A stretch of DNA of 64,000 nt. It comes from Luteitalea pratensis (GTDB taxonomy: Bacteria; Acidobacteriota; Vicinamibacteria; Vicinamibacterales; Vicinamibacteraceae). The notes under the pieces were generated by a model that saw only the letters and a program-made list of their open reading frames with translations, was not told where the DNA came from and did no database searches. The stretch is from NCBI RefSeq assembly GCF_001618865.1, contig NZ_CP015136.1:6359001-6423000 (forward strand), in the 5' to 3' direction. Positions 52,581-61,019 of the stretch are shown here, in pieces (within the stretch, counting starts at the first letter, position 1; each line of letters starts with the position of its first letter). The position numbers were made by a program, and so were the translations under genes.

Positions 52581-53819
52581 TTACTGCGAACTGGCCGCCG
52601 GGTAGTTCGCACCCGCGGCGATCCATCGGCGCAGGGTGTCGATCTGCTTCTCGGTGAGCGGGTCCTTGTCGAGCGGCATCTGGTCGTCGCCGTCGAGACC
52701 GAGCACGCGCCGCATCATCAGGCTGTTCTCCGGGTCGCCCGGCTTCACGAGCGGGCCGCTCTTGCCGCCCTTCTGCAGCCCCTCGATCGAATCCATCCGC
52801 AGTCGGGCCTTGACCTTCTCGGGGCCATGGCACTCGACACAGGTGTGCTTGAGGATGGGCATGACGTCACGGGTGAAGTCCACGGCATCGGTGGCCTGTG
52901 TGGCCGTCGCCGTAGGAGCCGCGGATTCGGGCACCGCCGGAGCCTCGTGGCTGGCGACTGCGGCCGCCGTGTGGCGCGGCGCCCTGGCCGCGCGGCCAGT
53001 CGACGGCGAGGCCGGCGTCGCAGGGACAGCCGGCGTGGCAACTGGCGCTGAGGCTGGCGCCGGCGCAGAGGCGGACGGCCTGGCAGGCACCGCCAGCGGC
53101 GCGTCGGGGGCCGTCGCTGGAACGGCAGCCGCCCGCTGGTTCCAGGGAAGCACACCCGTCAGGTAGTCATCTCCGTACACGAGTCCGGCCCCAAGGTGCC
53201 CAGTCGCGCTCACGACGGCCCCTGTGGCCAGCACGAGGACGACGTACACCACCACGGTGCGGACCTGGCGCGCGCGCCGCGCCATCTGCCCCGTTGCCAA
53301 CGCCGACACCGCCGCGATCATCGAAATCCAGCCCATCACCTGATGCCTTTCCAGCGCCACCGCCGCCTCGCCGGTCACCGATTGGTTCGCGGCATTCAAG
53401 GTGCCCAGGCACACCGCGACCAAGGCACCCGCTACTCCAAATGCCAGACAGTATGTCCCAGCTTCGGACGGCACCGGCTTGCGTCGGACGATGTGCAGCA
53501 ACTCGACGAGCGCGGTGACGCTCAGCAGCGCGATCGGGAAATGCACCACCAGTGGGTGAAGACGGCCAAGCAGAATCCAGCCCCACCACGGTCGGGCACG
53601 CGTTGACCGAGGCGCTTCGACCCTTGCCTGGTGCGGCGCCGACGCGCGCAGGACGGGCTGCTCGAGGGCGGGCGATTGACGAGTGCGTGCCATCTGGATC
53701 AGCTGTAAAGGCTGGGTCGCCTGTAGAGGACGGCTTTCGGCGGGGATGGCGGCGGCCAGGGCGGCCACTACGAGCAAACAGATCAGGCTGATACGAGCAC
53801 CGGGTGCGCGAACGGTCAT
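52581..53819 (-). CDS. DUF2231 membrane protein fused to a c-type cytochrome domain
   Basis: A 412-aa protein. Signal/anchor (ISLICLLVVAALAAAIP), DUF2231-like membrane part with about four helices starting GRLHPLVVHFPIALLSVTAL (conserved His pair), a roughly 80-residue Ala/Pro-rich linker, then a cytochrome c domain with heme-attachment motif HTCVECHGPEK and downstream Met (DDQMPLDKDPLTEKQIDTLR), as in Planctomycete-type cytochrome c (PSCyt1). Probable periplasmic electron carrier tethered to the membrane. Divergent from ctaA, consistent with a respiratory role. Confidence 0.82.
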   Translation of the reverse strand: MTVRAPGARISLICLLVVAALAAAIPAESRPLQATQPLQLIQMARTRQSPALEQPVLRASAPHQARVEAPRSTRARPWWGWILLGRLHPLVVHFPIALLSVTALVELLHIVRRKPVPSEAGTYCLAFGVAGALVAVCLGTLNAANQSVTGEAAVALERHQVMGWISMIAAVSALATGQMARRARQVRTVVVYVVLVLATGAVVSATGHLGAGLVYGDDYLTGVLPWNQRAAAVPATAPDAPLAVPARPSASAPAPASAPVATPAVPATPASPSTGRAARAPRHTAAAVASHEAPAVPESAAPTATATQATDAVDFTRDVMPILKHTCVECHGPEKVKARLRMDSIEGLQKGGKSGPLVKPGDPENSLMMRRVLGLDGDDQMPLDKDPLTEKQIDTLRRWIAAGANYPAASSQ

Positions 53820-53965
53820 GGGTCCTCGAAGTCCACGGCGGCGGGCAGCGTACCGAGTCTTGTGGTGGTGTTGAGACGAACAAGCCTAACAGGTGGACGG
53901 GCAGACTGTGCTGCCGGCGCCTTGGTCTGGCGCCGGAGGGGGCGCTGGTTGATACGATCGGGCTC

Positions 53966-54913
53966 GTGCTCACAATCGCCCGGTCCGCCTGGCTGGTGCT
54001 CGTCTACAACCTCGGCGTCATCGCCTGGGGCGCCTACGTGCGCGCCACAGGCTCGGGAGCTGGCTGCGGCGCCCATTGGCCCCTCTGTGACGGGCGGATC
54101 ATCCCGCGCAGCCTCGGTGTCGCCACCCTGATCGAGTACTCGCACCGGATCACCAGCGGTCTCGCCCTGCTGTCGGTGCTCGCGCTGCTGTGGTGGGTGC
54201 GCAAGTCCACGCCCCAGGGTCATCCGGCCCGCCTCGGCGCGCTGATGACCGTGGTGTTCATGCTCACCGAGGCGGCCGTCGGCGCCGGTCTGGTGCTGTT
54301 CGAACTGGTCGCCGACAACGCGAGCATGGCCCGTGCCCTCTTCATGGCCGTGCACCTGACCAACACGTTCGTCCTCATCGCGTGGCTGGCGTTGACGGCA
54401 TGGTGGCTCTCGGGTGGCGAGGCGATGACACCCGCCGCGACGCCGGGCCGCACGGCTGCCCTGTTCGGCTTGCTCGGGGCCGTGATCGTTGTCGGCGTGA
54501 GCGGCGCCATTGCGGCCCTGGGCGACACGCTGTTCCCGTCGAAGACACTTGCCGAGGCGCTTGCTGCAGATCTCTCGCCGACATCGCACATGCTCCTGCG
54601 ACTGCGGATGCTGCATCCCGCGCTCGCGATCGGCACGGCCGGCTTGCTCGCGGTCGCCGCCCCCCTGATGGCACGTCGCGACGGCACGCCGCTGGCCGCG
54701 CAACTGGCGCGCGGCGTGGCCGCGCTCGCGATGACTCAACTGCTGGCTGGCCTGATCAATGTGCTGTTGCTGGCGCCAGTGTGGATACAGTTGCTACATC
54801 TGCTGCTCGCAGACACGCTGTGGATCACGCTCGTGCTGCTTGGCGCGGTGCTGCTGCGGCGCTCGGCGCGGCGGGTACCGGCGCGCGAGGTCGCCGTCGC
54901 GCATCGCGTCTGA
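53966..54913 (+). CDS. ctaA: Heme A synthase (CtaA/COX15)
   Basis: About 315 aa with eight TM helices. It hydroxylates heme O to heme A for cytochrome oxidase. Conserved heme ligands: EYSHRITSG, FMAVHLTNTF, RMLHPALAIG and WIQLLHLLLAD. The first periplasmic loop has a Cys pair, ATGSGAGCGAHWPLCDG, as in the two-Cys type. There is no ATG near the N-terminus; GTG 53966 gives the expected short leader before TM1. Divergent from the cytochrome/DUF2231 gene. Confidence 0.9.
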   Translation: MLTIARSAWLVLVYNLGVIAWGAYVRATGSGAGCGAHWPLCDGRIIPRSLGVATLIEYSHRITSGLALLSVLALLWWVRKSTPQGHPARLGALMTVVFMLTEAAVGAGLVLFELVADNASMARALFMAVHLTNTFVLIAWLALTAWWLSGGEAMTPAATPGRTAALFGLLGAVIVVGVSGAIAALGDTLFPSKTLAEALAADLSPTSHMLLRLRMLHPALAIGTAGLLAVAAPLMARRDGTPLAAQLARGVAALAMTQLLAGLINVLLLAPVWIQLLHLLLADTLWITLVLLGAVLLRRSARRVPAREVAVAHRV

Positions 54914-54925
54914 CCTAGTTCGCCG

Positions 54926-55519
54926 TTACTCGGGTGCTCCCTTCTTTTGCAACTGCACGTTGGTCAGCATGACCGGCTGGTCGCCGAGATTCTCGAGCAC
55001 GATCGAGCCCTGGGGCATGTCCAGCGTGATGTTCGAGTACGCCGACGCGAGGCCTCGGCCCTGCCCCGTCTTGTCGATCTGCAATTGCAGCACCGTGAAC
55101 GGATAGTCAGTGGACCGGGGACGATCGGCAGCTTCGAAGAAGGGCATCCCGTGATCGCTGGCGATGATGACGTGGCGGTCGCCATTCGCGCCGCGCAACT
55201 CCGCGGCGTAGCGAAGGTCGAACCCCTGGTCGCCTGGCGCCGCGAGACGACCAATCGACGGCGCCTGCTGGAGCGCTTCCTGGAGCGCGGCGGGGCCGCG
55301 CTCCGCGAACGCGTCCATGAACCGGTTCTTCTCCACCGTCGTCGAGAAGCGGTTGATCACGACCTCCACCGGGCCGAGTTCGCCCGACGGGCCGGTCGCG
55401 GTGGCGGTGAAGCGCACCATCTGGATGGCGGCGGGTCGAGCCATCGTCAACGCGAGTCCTGCGATACAGGCGACCAATGCGCCCGTGATGCGGCGCTGTT
55501 TACTGCGAGCGATGAACAT
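54926..55519 (-). CDS. Secreted protein of unknown function
   Basis: A 197-aa exported protein; ATG 55519 has GGGAGG 5 nt upstream and begins a signal peptide (ITGALVACIAGLALTMARP). The mature part opens with VRFTATATGPSGELGPVEVVIN and ends with ITLDMPQGSIVLENLGDQPVMLTNVQLQKK. All-beta by pattern. No family recognised. Lies directly downstream of the metallopeptidase gene in the same direction only if read-through crosses 40 bp; more likely it precedes none. Confidence 0.6.
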   Translation of the reverse strand: MFIARSKQRRITGALVACIAGLALTMARPAAIQMVRFTATATGPSGELGPVEVVINRFSTTVEKNRFMDAFAERGPAALQEALQQAPSIGRLAAPGDQGFDLRYAAELRGANGDRHVIIASDHGMPFFEAADRPRSTDYPFTVLQLQIDKTGQGRGLASAYSNITLDMPQGSIVLENLGDQPVMLTNVQLQKKGAPE

Positions 55520-55560
55520 GAAGCCTCCCGTACTCCGCGAATCCAAAGCAACAGCTTACG

Positions 55561-56403
55561 TCAGCTCCCTGCCTTGAACGTGTCGCAAGACTTGATGTCG
55601 CCGGTCTCCAGGCCCCGCCGCAGCCACTCGCCGCGCTGCGCCGCGGATCCGTGCGTGAAACTCTCCGGACGTACACGGCCGGACGACTGCCGCTGCAACG
55701 CATCGTCGCCGATCGCGGACGCCGCGCGCAGGCCTTCTTCGGCATCTCCAGGTTCGAGGATGTCCCGCTGCGCGGTCGAGTGGCCCCAGACGCCCGCGAA
55801 GCAATCGGCCTGCAGTTCCATGAGCACGGACAGCTGGTTGGCCTGGCGCGGCGATTGTTGCTGGAGGGCGCGGACCTGGCGCTCGATACCCAGCAGATTC
55901 TGGACGTGGTGACCGACTTCGTGCGCGATCACGTACGCCTGGGCGAAGTCGCCTGGAGCGCCAAAGCGGCGATCGAGTTGATCGAAGAACTCGAGATCGA
56001 GGTAGACCTTGCGATCACCCGGACAGTAGAACGGCCCCATCGCGCTTTCGCCCATGCCGCATGCCGAGGGCGTTGCGCCGCGGAACAGCACCAACCTGGG
56101 TTCCTGGTATCTCCCTCCAAGCAGGTTCGCCCACGTCAGCTCGAGGTCGCGGAGCATGAACCGGAGCTCCTTGACCTTGGCTTCCTCCTGCGGTGTCGTC
56201 TCCAACGGCGGCGCCTGGCCGGTTGTCTGAGGCGCCTCCGCCTGCTGTTGCAGGACCGGCGATACCAGGTCGCGGCCGAAGATCAGGCTGAGCACGAAGA
56301 GGATGACGACGCCCCCAAGGCCGATCGTGGAACGGCCTCCCATACCCGCGCCACGCCGATCCTCGACGTTCTGACTTTGCTCACCACCAGGGTTCCAGCG
56401 CAA
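55561..56403 (-). CDS. Neutral zinc metallopeptidase, YpfJ/KPN_02809 family
   Basis: About 280 aa. TTG start at 56403 with GAGAAGGAG 7 nt upstream, decisive for the start; the N-terminus then reads RWNPGGEQSQNVEDRRG as in the family. One TM helix (STIGLGGVVILFVLSLIFG), a linker, and a periplasmic peptidase domain with conserved GSGFVGMGPFYCP-type stretch SACGMGESAMGPFYCPGDRK and zinc motif QAYVIAHEVGHHVQNLLG (HExxH); third ligand Glu in ELQADCFAGVWGH. Function in vivo unknown. Confidence 0.92.
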   Translation of the reverse strand: MRWNPGGEQSQNVEDRRGAGMGGRSTIGLGGVVILFVLSLIFGRDLVSPVLQQQAEAPQTTGQAPPLETTPQEEAKVKELRFMLRDLELTWANLLGGRYQEPRLVLFRGATPSACGMGESAMGPFYCPGDRKVYLDLEFFDQLDRRFGAPGDFAQAYVIAHEVGHHVQNLLGIERQVRALQQQSPRQANQLSVLMELQADCFAGVWGHSTAQRDILEPGDAEEGLRAASAIGDDALQRQSSGRVRPESFTHGSAAQRGEWLRRGLETGDIKSCDTFKAGS

Positions 56404-56506
56404 GGTCCGACTCCTTCTCTCGATGAGGTACCCGTCCCATGGCGCTACGGGTCGTACGGGCCATCCCGGGCTCCAGCATACGCGCAGCCCGTGTGTATCG
56501 AACGGC

Positions 56507-57474
56507 TCAGCGATCCAGCGGGTCGGCAATGGAATGAGGCACTGCGAAGGCCGTGCCGTGTCGCATCCCGTCCGGGAATGCCACGTCGGCGACCGGCGTG
56601 AACGTGCGGAAATCGCGCGTGTCCATCGCGCCGTACCGCTTGCGCGTGTACTCGTCGTAGTAGATCCGCCAGACGTCGCCGAGTCGCAGCACCGTGGGTC
56701 CCTCGACCCAGTCGGGCGTGAACGCGGGCGAGGCGCTACCGAAGGGACCGGCCATGTGCGCCGCCGTCGCGACCCTGAGGTGCTTGCGCGGCTCGGGATA
56801 CCGCGTCACGTCCTTCATGACCAGGACCGCGCGATCGCCGTCCTGCACCACGACCCCATCGATGACGCTGAAGCCGCCGTCGTAGAAGAGGCGGGCCGGC
56901 GACCACGTCGTGAAGTCCTTCGTAGTAATCGCGTACAGGCGATGGTTGAGCCGACCACCCTGGCGCTCGTCGCCGCCCTGGGCCGTTTCCGGAAAGCGGC
57001 CGTGGATCGTCGAGGACCACACGACGAGGTACTCCGCCGCGCCCGAGTCGTAATGGATCTCCGGTGCCCACACGTTCTGGACACCCGGCGTACCGTCCAG
57101 CACGGGCACGAAAGACTGCGGGCTCCACGCGCGGAGATCGGTCGAGTGCGCGACTCCGAAGCCCTGGTCCCACCAGCCCGTCGTCCAGACCATGTGGAAC
57201 TGCCCGTCCGGTCCTCGCACCACGCTCGGATCGCGCATCAGCTTCGTGCCCACCGTGGCGCAAGGAGCGCACGGCCGTCGGCGACCCGTCTCCATCGAGC
57301 CCCATCCTCGCTGCGCGCCAGGTGCAGGCCGTCCTCTCCGTTCCCGGTGAAGTAGCTGAAGAGAAACACGTCGGGTTGCTGCGCCTGCCCGCTGGTCATC
57401 GCCGTTGCGACGATCAGGACGAGCAGGAGGAAAACGGAAGCGGAGACGCGAGACCGCTGCACGAGTGACGTCAT
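56507..57474 (-). pseudogene. GH43/GH32-like secreted beta-propeller protein, interrupted by a frameshift
   Basis: Two frames form one protein. The 5' part (57474 down to about 57260) gives a signal peptide (SASVFLLLVLIVATAMTSGQA) and the first blade (VFLFSYFTGNGEDGLHLARS, DGRALLAP). The rest (to 56507) continues TVGTKLMRDPSVVRGPDGQF, HMVWTTGWWDQGFGVAHSTD, NVWAPEIHYDSGAAEYLVVW. These are five-bladed-propeller motifs of family 43-like glycosidases, with likely acidic residues in MRDPSVV and WAPEIHYD. Joining needs one extra base near 57258. The ATG overlaps the HxlR stop (ATGA). If the frame break is a sequencing error the enzyme is intact and probably periplasmic. Confidence 0.8.
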
Positions 57475-57860
57475 GACGCGCGGGACTCCCTTGCCGCGCG
57501 GGCCGCGCGGCGAACCGACTGGACACGATCCTTGCGCAGGTGTTGGCGGCCCCATTGCTCGATGGCGCCGACGACGGGTTGGAGGGCTGCGCCGGCGGCG
57601 GTCAGCGAATAGAGCGTGCGGGGCGGTGTGGATGTTTCGACGCGCCGAGCGAGCAGGTCGAGACGCACGAGCGTGTCGAGCCGCTGCGCCAGCGTCGACG
57701 GATTGCAGCCGCCGATCGCCCGCGCCAGTTCGTTGAAGCCCATCGGGCCTTCCATCAGCACATGCACGATCTGCATCGTCCACTTGCCCTGCAGCACGGC
57801 AATGGCATCGAGCACGGGGCAGAAGGGATCGGTGTGCGCAACAGTGCGGGAACGGGCCAC
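57471..57860 (-). CDS. HxlR-family winged-helix regulator
   Basis: A 129-aa MarR-like/HxlR regulator. Family signature: FCPVLDAIAVLQGKWTMQIV with the conserved Cys (redox or electrophile sensor in YodB/HypR relatives), GPMGFNELARAIGGCNPSTLAQRLDTL (helix-turn-helix) and the wing RRVETSTPPRTLYSLTAAG. Coupled through ATGA to the GH43-like gene and divergent from a ring-cleaving dioxygenase gene, a setting typical of quinone/electrophile-responsive HxlR regulators. Confidence 0.92.
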   Translation of the reverse strand: MARSRTVAHTDPFCPVLDAIAVLQGKWTMQIVHVLMEGPMGFNELARAIGGCNPSTLAQRLDTLVRLDLLARRVETSTPPRTLYSLTAAGAALQPVVGAIEQWGRQHLRKDRVQSVRRAARAARESRAS

Positions 57861-57876
57861 GCCACCAGCCTAGCAG

Positions 57877-57896
57877 ATGGAAGCGCCATATTCCAT
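57877..57896. promoter_or_regulatory. Candidate HxlR operator
   Basis: Inverted repeat ATGGAA-N8-TTCCAT (57877-57882 with 57891-57896) in the 164-bp divergent spacer, just upstream of the putative dioxygenase promoter. Confidence 0.45.
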
Positions 57897-57902
57897 AGCT
57901 AC

Positions 57903-57931
57903 TTGCTTTTTAATAGCGACTGCGCGATACT
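57903..57931 (+). promoter_or_regulatory. Putative promoter of the dioxygenase gene
   Basis: TTGCTT (57903-57908) and GATACT (57926-57931), 17-bp spacer; the region is markedly A+T-richer than its surroundings. Confidence 0.4.
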
Positions 57932-58024
57932 CTTGTTGCGGCCACGGCCCGCGACGCGGGCGCGCCTGACGCGGGCGCGCGGGCCCGCTCCTCTCCATCG
58001 AGGAGTCGCCGCCAGGACAAGACC

Positions 58025-58981
58025 ATGCAGAGCATCACCGGCTTGCACCACGTGACGGCCATCGCGGGACCGGCGCAAGAGAACCTCGACTTCTACGCGG
58101 GCATCCTCGGGATGCGCCTCGTGAAGAAGAGCGTCAACCAGGATGATCCTGGTACCTATCACCTGTTCTATGCCGACGCCGCCGGCCATCCCGGCACGGA
58201 CCTGACGTTCTTTCCCTGGTCGCACATGGCCCCGTCGCGGCAAGGCCACGGCCTGGCCACCGAGGTGCAGTTAACCGTCCCGGCAGGGTCGCTCGACTAC
58301 TGGGGCGAGCGGCTCGTGAAGTACGCCGTCAAGGTGGGGGCTATCGAGGCGCGATTCGGCGACCGCGTCCTTCCCCTGACCGACCCGCACGGCTTGCAGG
58401 TCGCGCTCGTCGAAGCCGCCGACACGACGACGCGGGGGTTCGAGCCCTGGGCACACAGCCCGGTGCCGGTCGAGCGCCAGGTGCGCGGCCTGCATGGCGC
58501 CCGCGCGTGGGAACGGGACCGGGCCGCGACGGCGTGGTTCCTGACCAGCGTACTCGGCTTCTCCGAATTCGCCAGCGAACAGGGCTGGACACGGTACGTG
58601 CTGGGTGACGGTGGTCCCGGCCGCGTGCTCGACCTCAAGGAGACGCCCGAGGAGCATCGTGGTGCATGGGGCACCGGCAGCATCCATCACCTCGCATGGC
58701 GCGTGAACGACGACGCGCACGAACTCGCGGTGCGCAGCACCATCGAGGCGACGGGCCTGCGGCCGACACCGGTCATCGACCGCTTCTGGTTCAAGTCGGT
58801 GTACTTCAAGGAGCCGGGCGGCGTGCTCTTTGAACTCGCGACCGACGGCCCCGGCTTCGCGGTTGACGAGGATCCGGCGCACCTCGGCGAGACCCTCGTG
58901 CTGCCGCCGTGGCTCGAGGCCCAGCGCGCCGGGATCGAGCGCGCCGTCCCGACCCTGGCCTATCCGCCGGTGCTCGCCTGA
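58025..58981 (+). CDS. Ring-cleaving dioxygenase / glyoxalase-fold protein (MhqO/LinE-like)
   Basis: A 318-aa protein with two VOC (betaalphabetabetabeta) modules. Metal ligands expected at GLHHVTAIAG, SIHHLAWRVND and GVLFELATDGPGF (His-His-Glu). The opening LHHVTAIAGPAQENLDFYAG, LGMRLVKKSVNQDDPGTYHL and HPGTDLTFFPW is characteristic of hydroquinone-linked MhqO-type enzymes. Divergent HxlR regulator suggests induction by quinone-like electrophiles. Confidence 0.9.
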   Translation: MQSITGLHHVTAIAGPAQENLDFYAGILGMRLVKKSVNQDDPGTYHLFYADAAGHPGTDLTFFPWSHMAPSRQGHGLATEVQLTVPAGSLDYWGERLVKYAVKVGAIEARFGDRVLPLTDPHGLQVALVEAADTTTRGFEPWAHSPVPVERQVRGLHGARAWERDRAATAWFLTSVLGFSEFASEQGWTRYVLGDGGPGRVLDLKETPEEHRGAWGTGSIHHLAWRVNDDAHELAVRSTIEATGLRPTPVIDRFWFKSVYFKEPGGVLFELATDGPGFAVDEDPAHLGETLVLPPWLEAQRAGIERAVPTLAYPPVLA

Positions 58982-58991
58982 TCCGGATCGG

Positions 58992-59291
58992 TCAGATGGC
59001 GCCCATGCTCCGGAGCCACTCGAAGTACGGCTCCGGAAGCACCTTCCATGCGCCGTCGACCTTGCGCAGCCGGAACGGCACCTCGATGCTGCCGAGCAGG
59101 CCGACATACGCGACTTCTTCCGAAACCGCCCCGGCGACGATGCGGGTGCCGACAGGCATCCGCACGACTTCCGCGTCGCGGGCCCTGGCCACCGGCATCT
59201 CCACGCACAACAGCGCGACATGGCCACGGTCGGCCCCCGCCATCGAATTGTTGCGGGTCAGTTCCTCGACCGCCGACGGCAAGTAGGTCAC
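58992..59291 (-). CDS. Small protein, paralogous to the C-terminal half of its upstream neighbour
   Basis: A 99-aa protein. Its GTG start overlaps the upstream stop (GTGA), implying translational coupling. The stretch MPVGTRIVAG, LLGSIEVPFRLRKV and AWKVLPEPYFEWLR parallels PPVGTRIVYRTQLGGS and GWRVDPRYWVAERL in the neighbour, suggesting a duplicated module. No signal peptide on its own. A fusion by frameshift with the upstream gene is possible. No family recognised. Confidence 0.55.
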   Translation of the reverse strand: MTYLPSAVEELTRNNSMAGADRGHVALLCVEMPVARARDAEVVRMPVGTRIVAGAVSEEVAYVGLLGSIEVPFRLRKVDGAWKVLPEPYFEWLRSMGAI

Positions 59292-59809
59292 GCCTTCAAT
59301 TCGTCGGTGTCGCGATTCATGATGTGGAACATGAAGCGCTTGACGATCATCGGCGGCGTCGCGTCCTGGAGATTCGCGTCCTGCTGGAGGCGCTCGGCGA
59401 CCCAGTACCGTGGATCGACCCTCCAGCCGGCTGTCGATCGGACCTCCACCACGGGCACGAGGCTGCCACCGAGCTGCGTCCGATAGACGATGCGCGTGCC
59501 CACCGGCGGCGCCTTGCCGTCGTCGACGGGCTCGCCCTCGAACAGGGGCGGGAGTCGCGTCGACAATTTCACGCGCGCCAGCTGTTCGTCGATGCGCGCC
59601 CGCTCGTCACCTGACGGCGGTGACGGCCGCAGGATCGCCTGTACGCCGTCGACGGGCAGCGTCACGTTGGCAAACGCAGCGGCATTGCCGAGCAGCAATG
59701 AAGACAGCGCCTCGTAGGCTACGGCTTTCGGATCGTCAGAGGCGGCTGCCGTAAGTGGCTCGCCCGACACGAGCACCGCCAACGCAGCGACTGTCGCGAT
59801 GTCACGCAT
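59288..59809 (-). CDS. Small secreted protein, unknown function
   Basis: A 173-aa protein starting MRDIATVAALAVLVSGEPLTAAAS, a signal peptide. The mature part contains KAVAYEALSSLLLGNAAAFA and the module PPVGTRIVYRTQLGGS...GWRVDPRYWVAERL. The start overlaps the end of the threonine aldolase gene by 8 nt, so it is in that transcription unit. No family recognised. Confidence 0.6.
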   Translation of the reverse strand: MRDIATVAALAVLVSGEPLTAAASDDPKAVAYEALSSLLLGNAAAFANVTLPVDGVQAILRPSPPSGDERARIDEQLARVKLSTRLPPLFEGEPVDDGKAPPVGTRIVYRTQLGGSLVPVVEVRSTAGWRVDPRYWVAERLQQDANLQDATPPMIVKRFMFHIMNRDTDELKA

Positions 59810-60836
59810 CCGCTCCACACAACTCGGCCAGGATCTCGGCCGCCTCGACGCACTGCGCACAGGTCACCTCCAGATGAGTGACAACGCGCAGCGTGCGCGG
59901 CCCGAACGCAATCAGCCAGACACCGCGCTCGCGCGCACGGGCCACGACCGTCGCCGCATCCGGACCACCCGGCTCGAGGTGGAACACCACGATGTTGGTC
60001 TGGACGGTCGCGATGTCCAGGCGGACTCGCGGTGACTGCGCCACGCGCTCGGCGATCAGCCGGGCGTTCGCGTGATCGTCGGCCAGCCGATCATAGTGGG
60101 AGGTGATGGCGTAGCTGCCGGCCGCGGCGAGCAGGCCCACCTGGCGCATCGCCCCGCCGAACATGCGTCGCACTCGCACGGCACGCGCGATCAACTCACG
60201 CGGACCCGCCAGCAGCGACCCGGCCGGCGCGCCGAGCCCCTTGGACAGCGCCGCCCACACGACGTCGAATGGCTGTGCGAGCGCGGCGGGCGTGGTGCGC
60301 AGCGCCACGGCAGCGTTCCAGAGCCGCGCGCCATCGAGCAGCGTCGCGACGCCGTGCTCCCGTGCGGCGGCGCAAATGGCCGTGGTCCGGTCCGGCGTCA
60401 GGACGATGCCGCCGGCGCGATTGTGGGTGTTCTCGACCGAGACGAGCGTTGTGGGCGGGTACAGCATGTGTCCACGCGGCTTGCGGGCGGCCAGGAACTG
60501 CTCGGCGGAAAACGATCCAGCCTCGCCAATCTCCGTGAACTGGATCCCGGAGTTCGCCGCGCCAGCACCCGCCTCGTGCCAGACCAGGTGACTCTCCCGG
60601 CTCACGATCACGTCGTCGCCCGGCTGCGTGAGGAGACGAAGCGCGACCTGGTTGGCCATGGTGCCCGTGGGCAACCAGAGCGCCGCCTCCTTGCCGAGCA
60701 GTGCCGCGCCCTGATCCTGCAGCGCGTTGACCGACGGATCCTCGCCAAATTGATCGTCGCCGACCGGCGCAGCCGCAATCACCGCTCGCATCTCCGGCGT
60801 CGGCCGCGTCACGGTGTCGGAGCGGAGATCGATCAA
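59802..60836 (-). CDS. ltaE: Low-specificity threonine aldolase
   Basis: About 344 aa; PLP enzyme splitting threonine/allo-threonine to glycine and acetaldehyde. Signatures: LIDLRSDTVTRPTPEMRAVI, GDDQFGEDPSVNALQ, LPTGTMANQVAL, SVENTHNRAGG, LDGARLWNAAVAL (PLP Asp) and the Schiff-base Lys in WAALSKGLGAPAGS. The TTG at 60836 is the natural start for the IDLRSDT terminus; it is preceded by a pyrimidine-rich repeat (minus strand) with no ribosome-binding site, so the start is not certain. Confidence 0.9.
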   Translation of the reverse strand: MIDLRSDTVTRPTPEMRAVIAAAPVGDDQFGEDPSVNALQDQGAALLGKEAALWLPTGTMANQVALRLLTQPGDDVIVSRESHLVWHEAGAGAANSGIQFTEIGEAGSFSAEQFLAARKPRGHMLYPPTTLVSVENTHNRAGGIVLTPDRTTAICAAAREHGVATLLDGARLWNAAVALRTTPAALAQPFDVVWAALSKGLGAPAGSLLAGPRELIARAVRVRRMFGGAMRQVGLLAAAGSYAITSHYDRLADDHANARLIAERVAQSPRVRLDIATVQTNIVVFHLEPGGPDAATVVARARERGVWLIAFGPRTLRVVTHLEVTCAQCVEAAEILAELCGADA

Positions 60837-61019
60837 GGACGGAGGAGAGAGGACGGAGGAGAGAGGACGGAGGAGGGAGGTAGGACGGAGGAGAGAAGTG
60901 AGAAGAGGGCGGAAGGGAAAGAGGGAGAAGGACAGCACGGAGGACGCCGCAGTGACGTGCCTCGATCCTCTGTCCTCCGTACCTACCTCGGTTTTCCGTC
61001 CTCCGTCCTCGGTCCTCAG
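60837..61019. repeat. Purine/pyrimidine repeat pair (GGACGGAGGAGAGA units)
   Basis: 60837-60936 is nearly all purine on the plus strand with 14-bp GGACGGAGGAGAGA units (2 x 7 bp). 60962-61019 is the pyrimidine counterpart (TCCTCCGTCC), so the halves are complementary and could form a long hairpin or triplex. Lies between DUF3500 and the aldolase. Confidence 0.8.
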
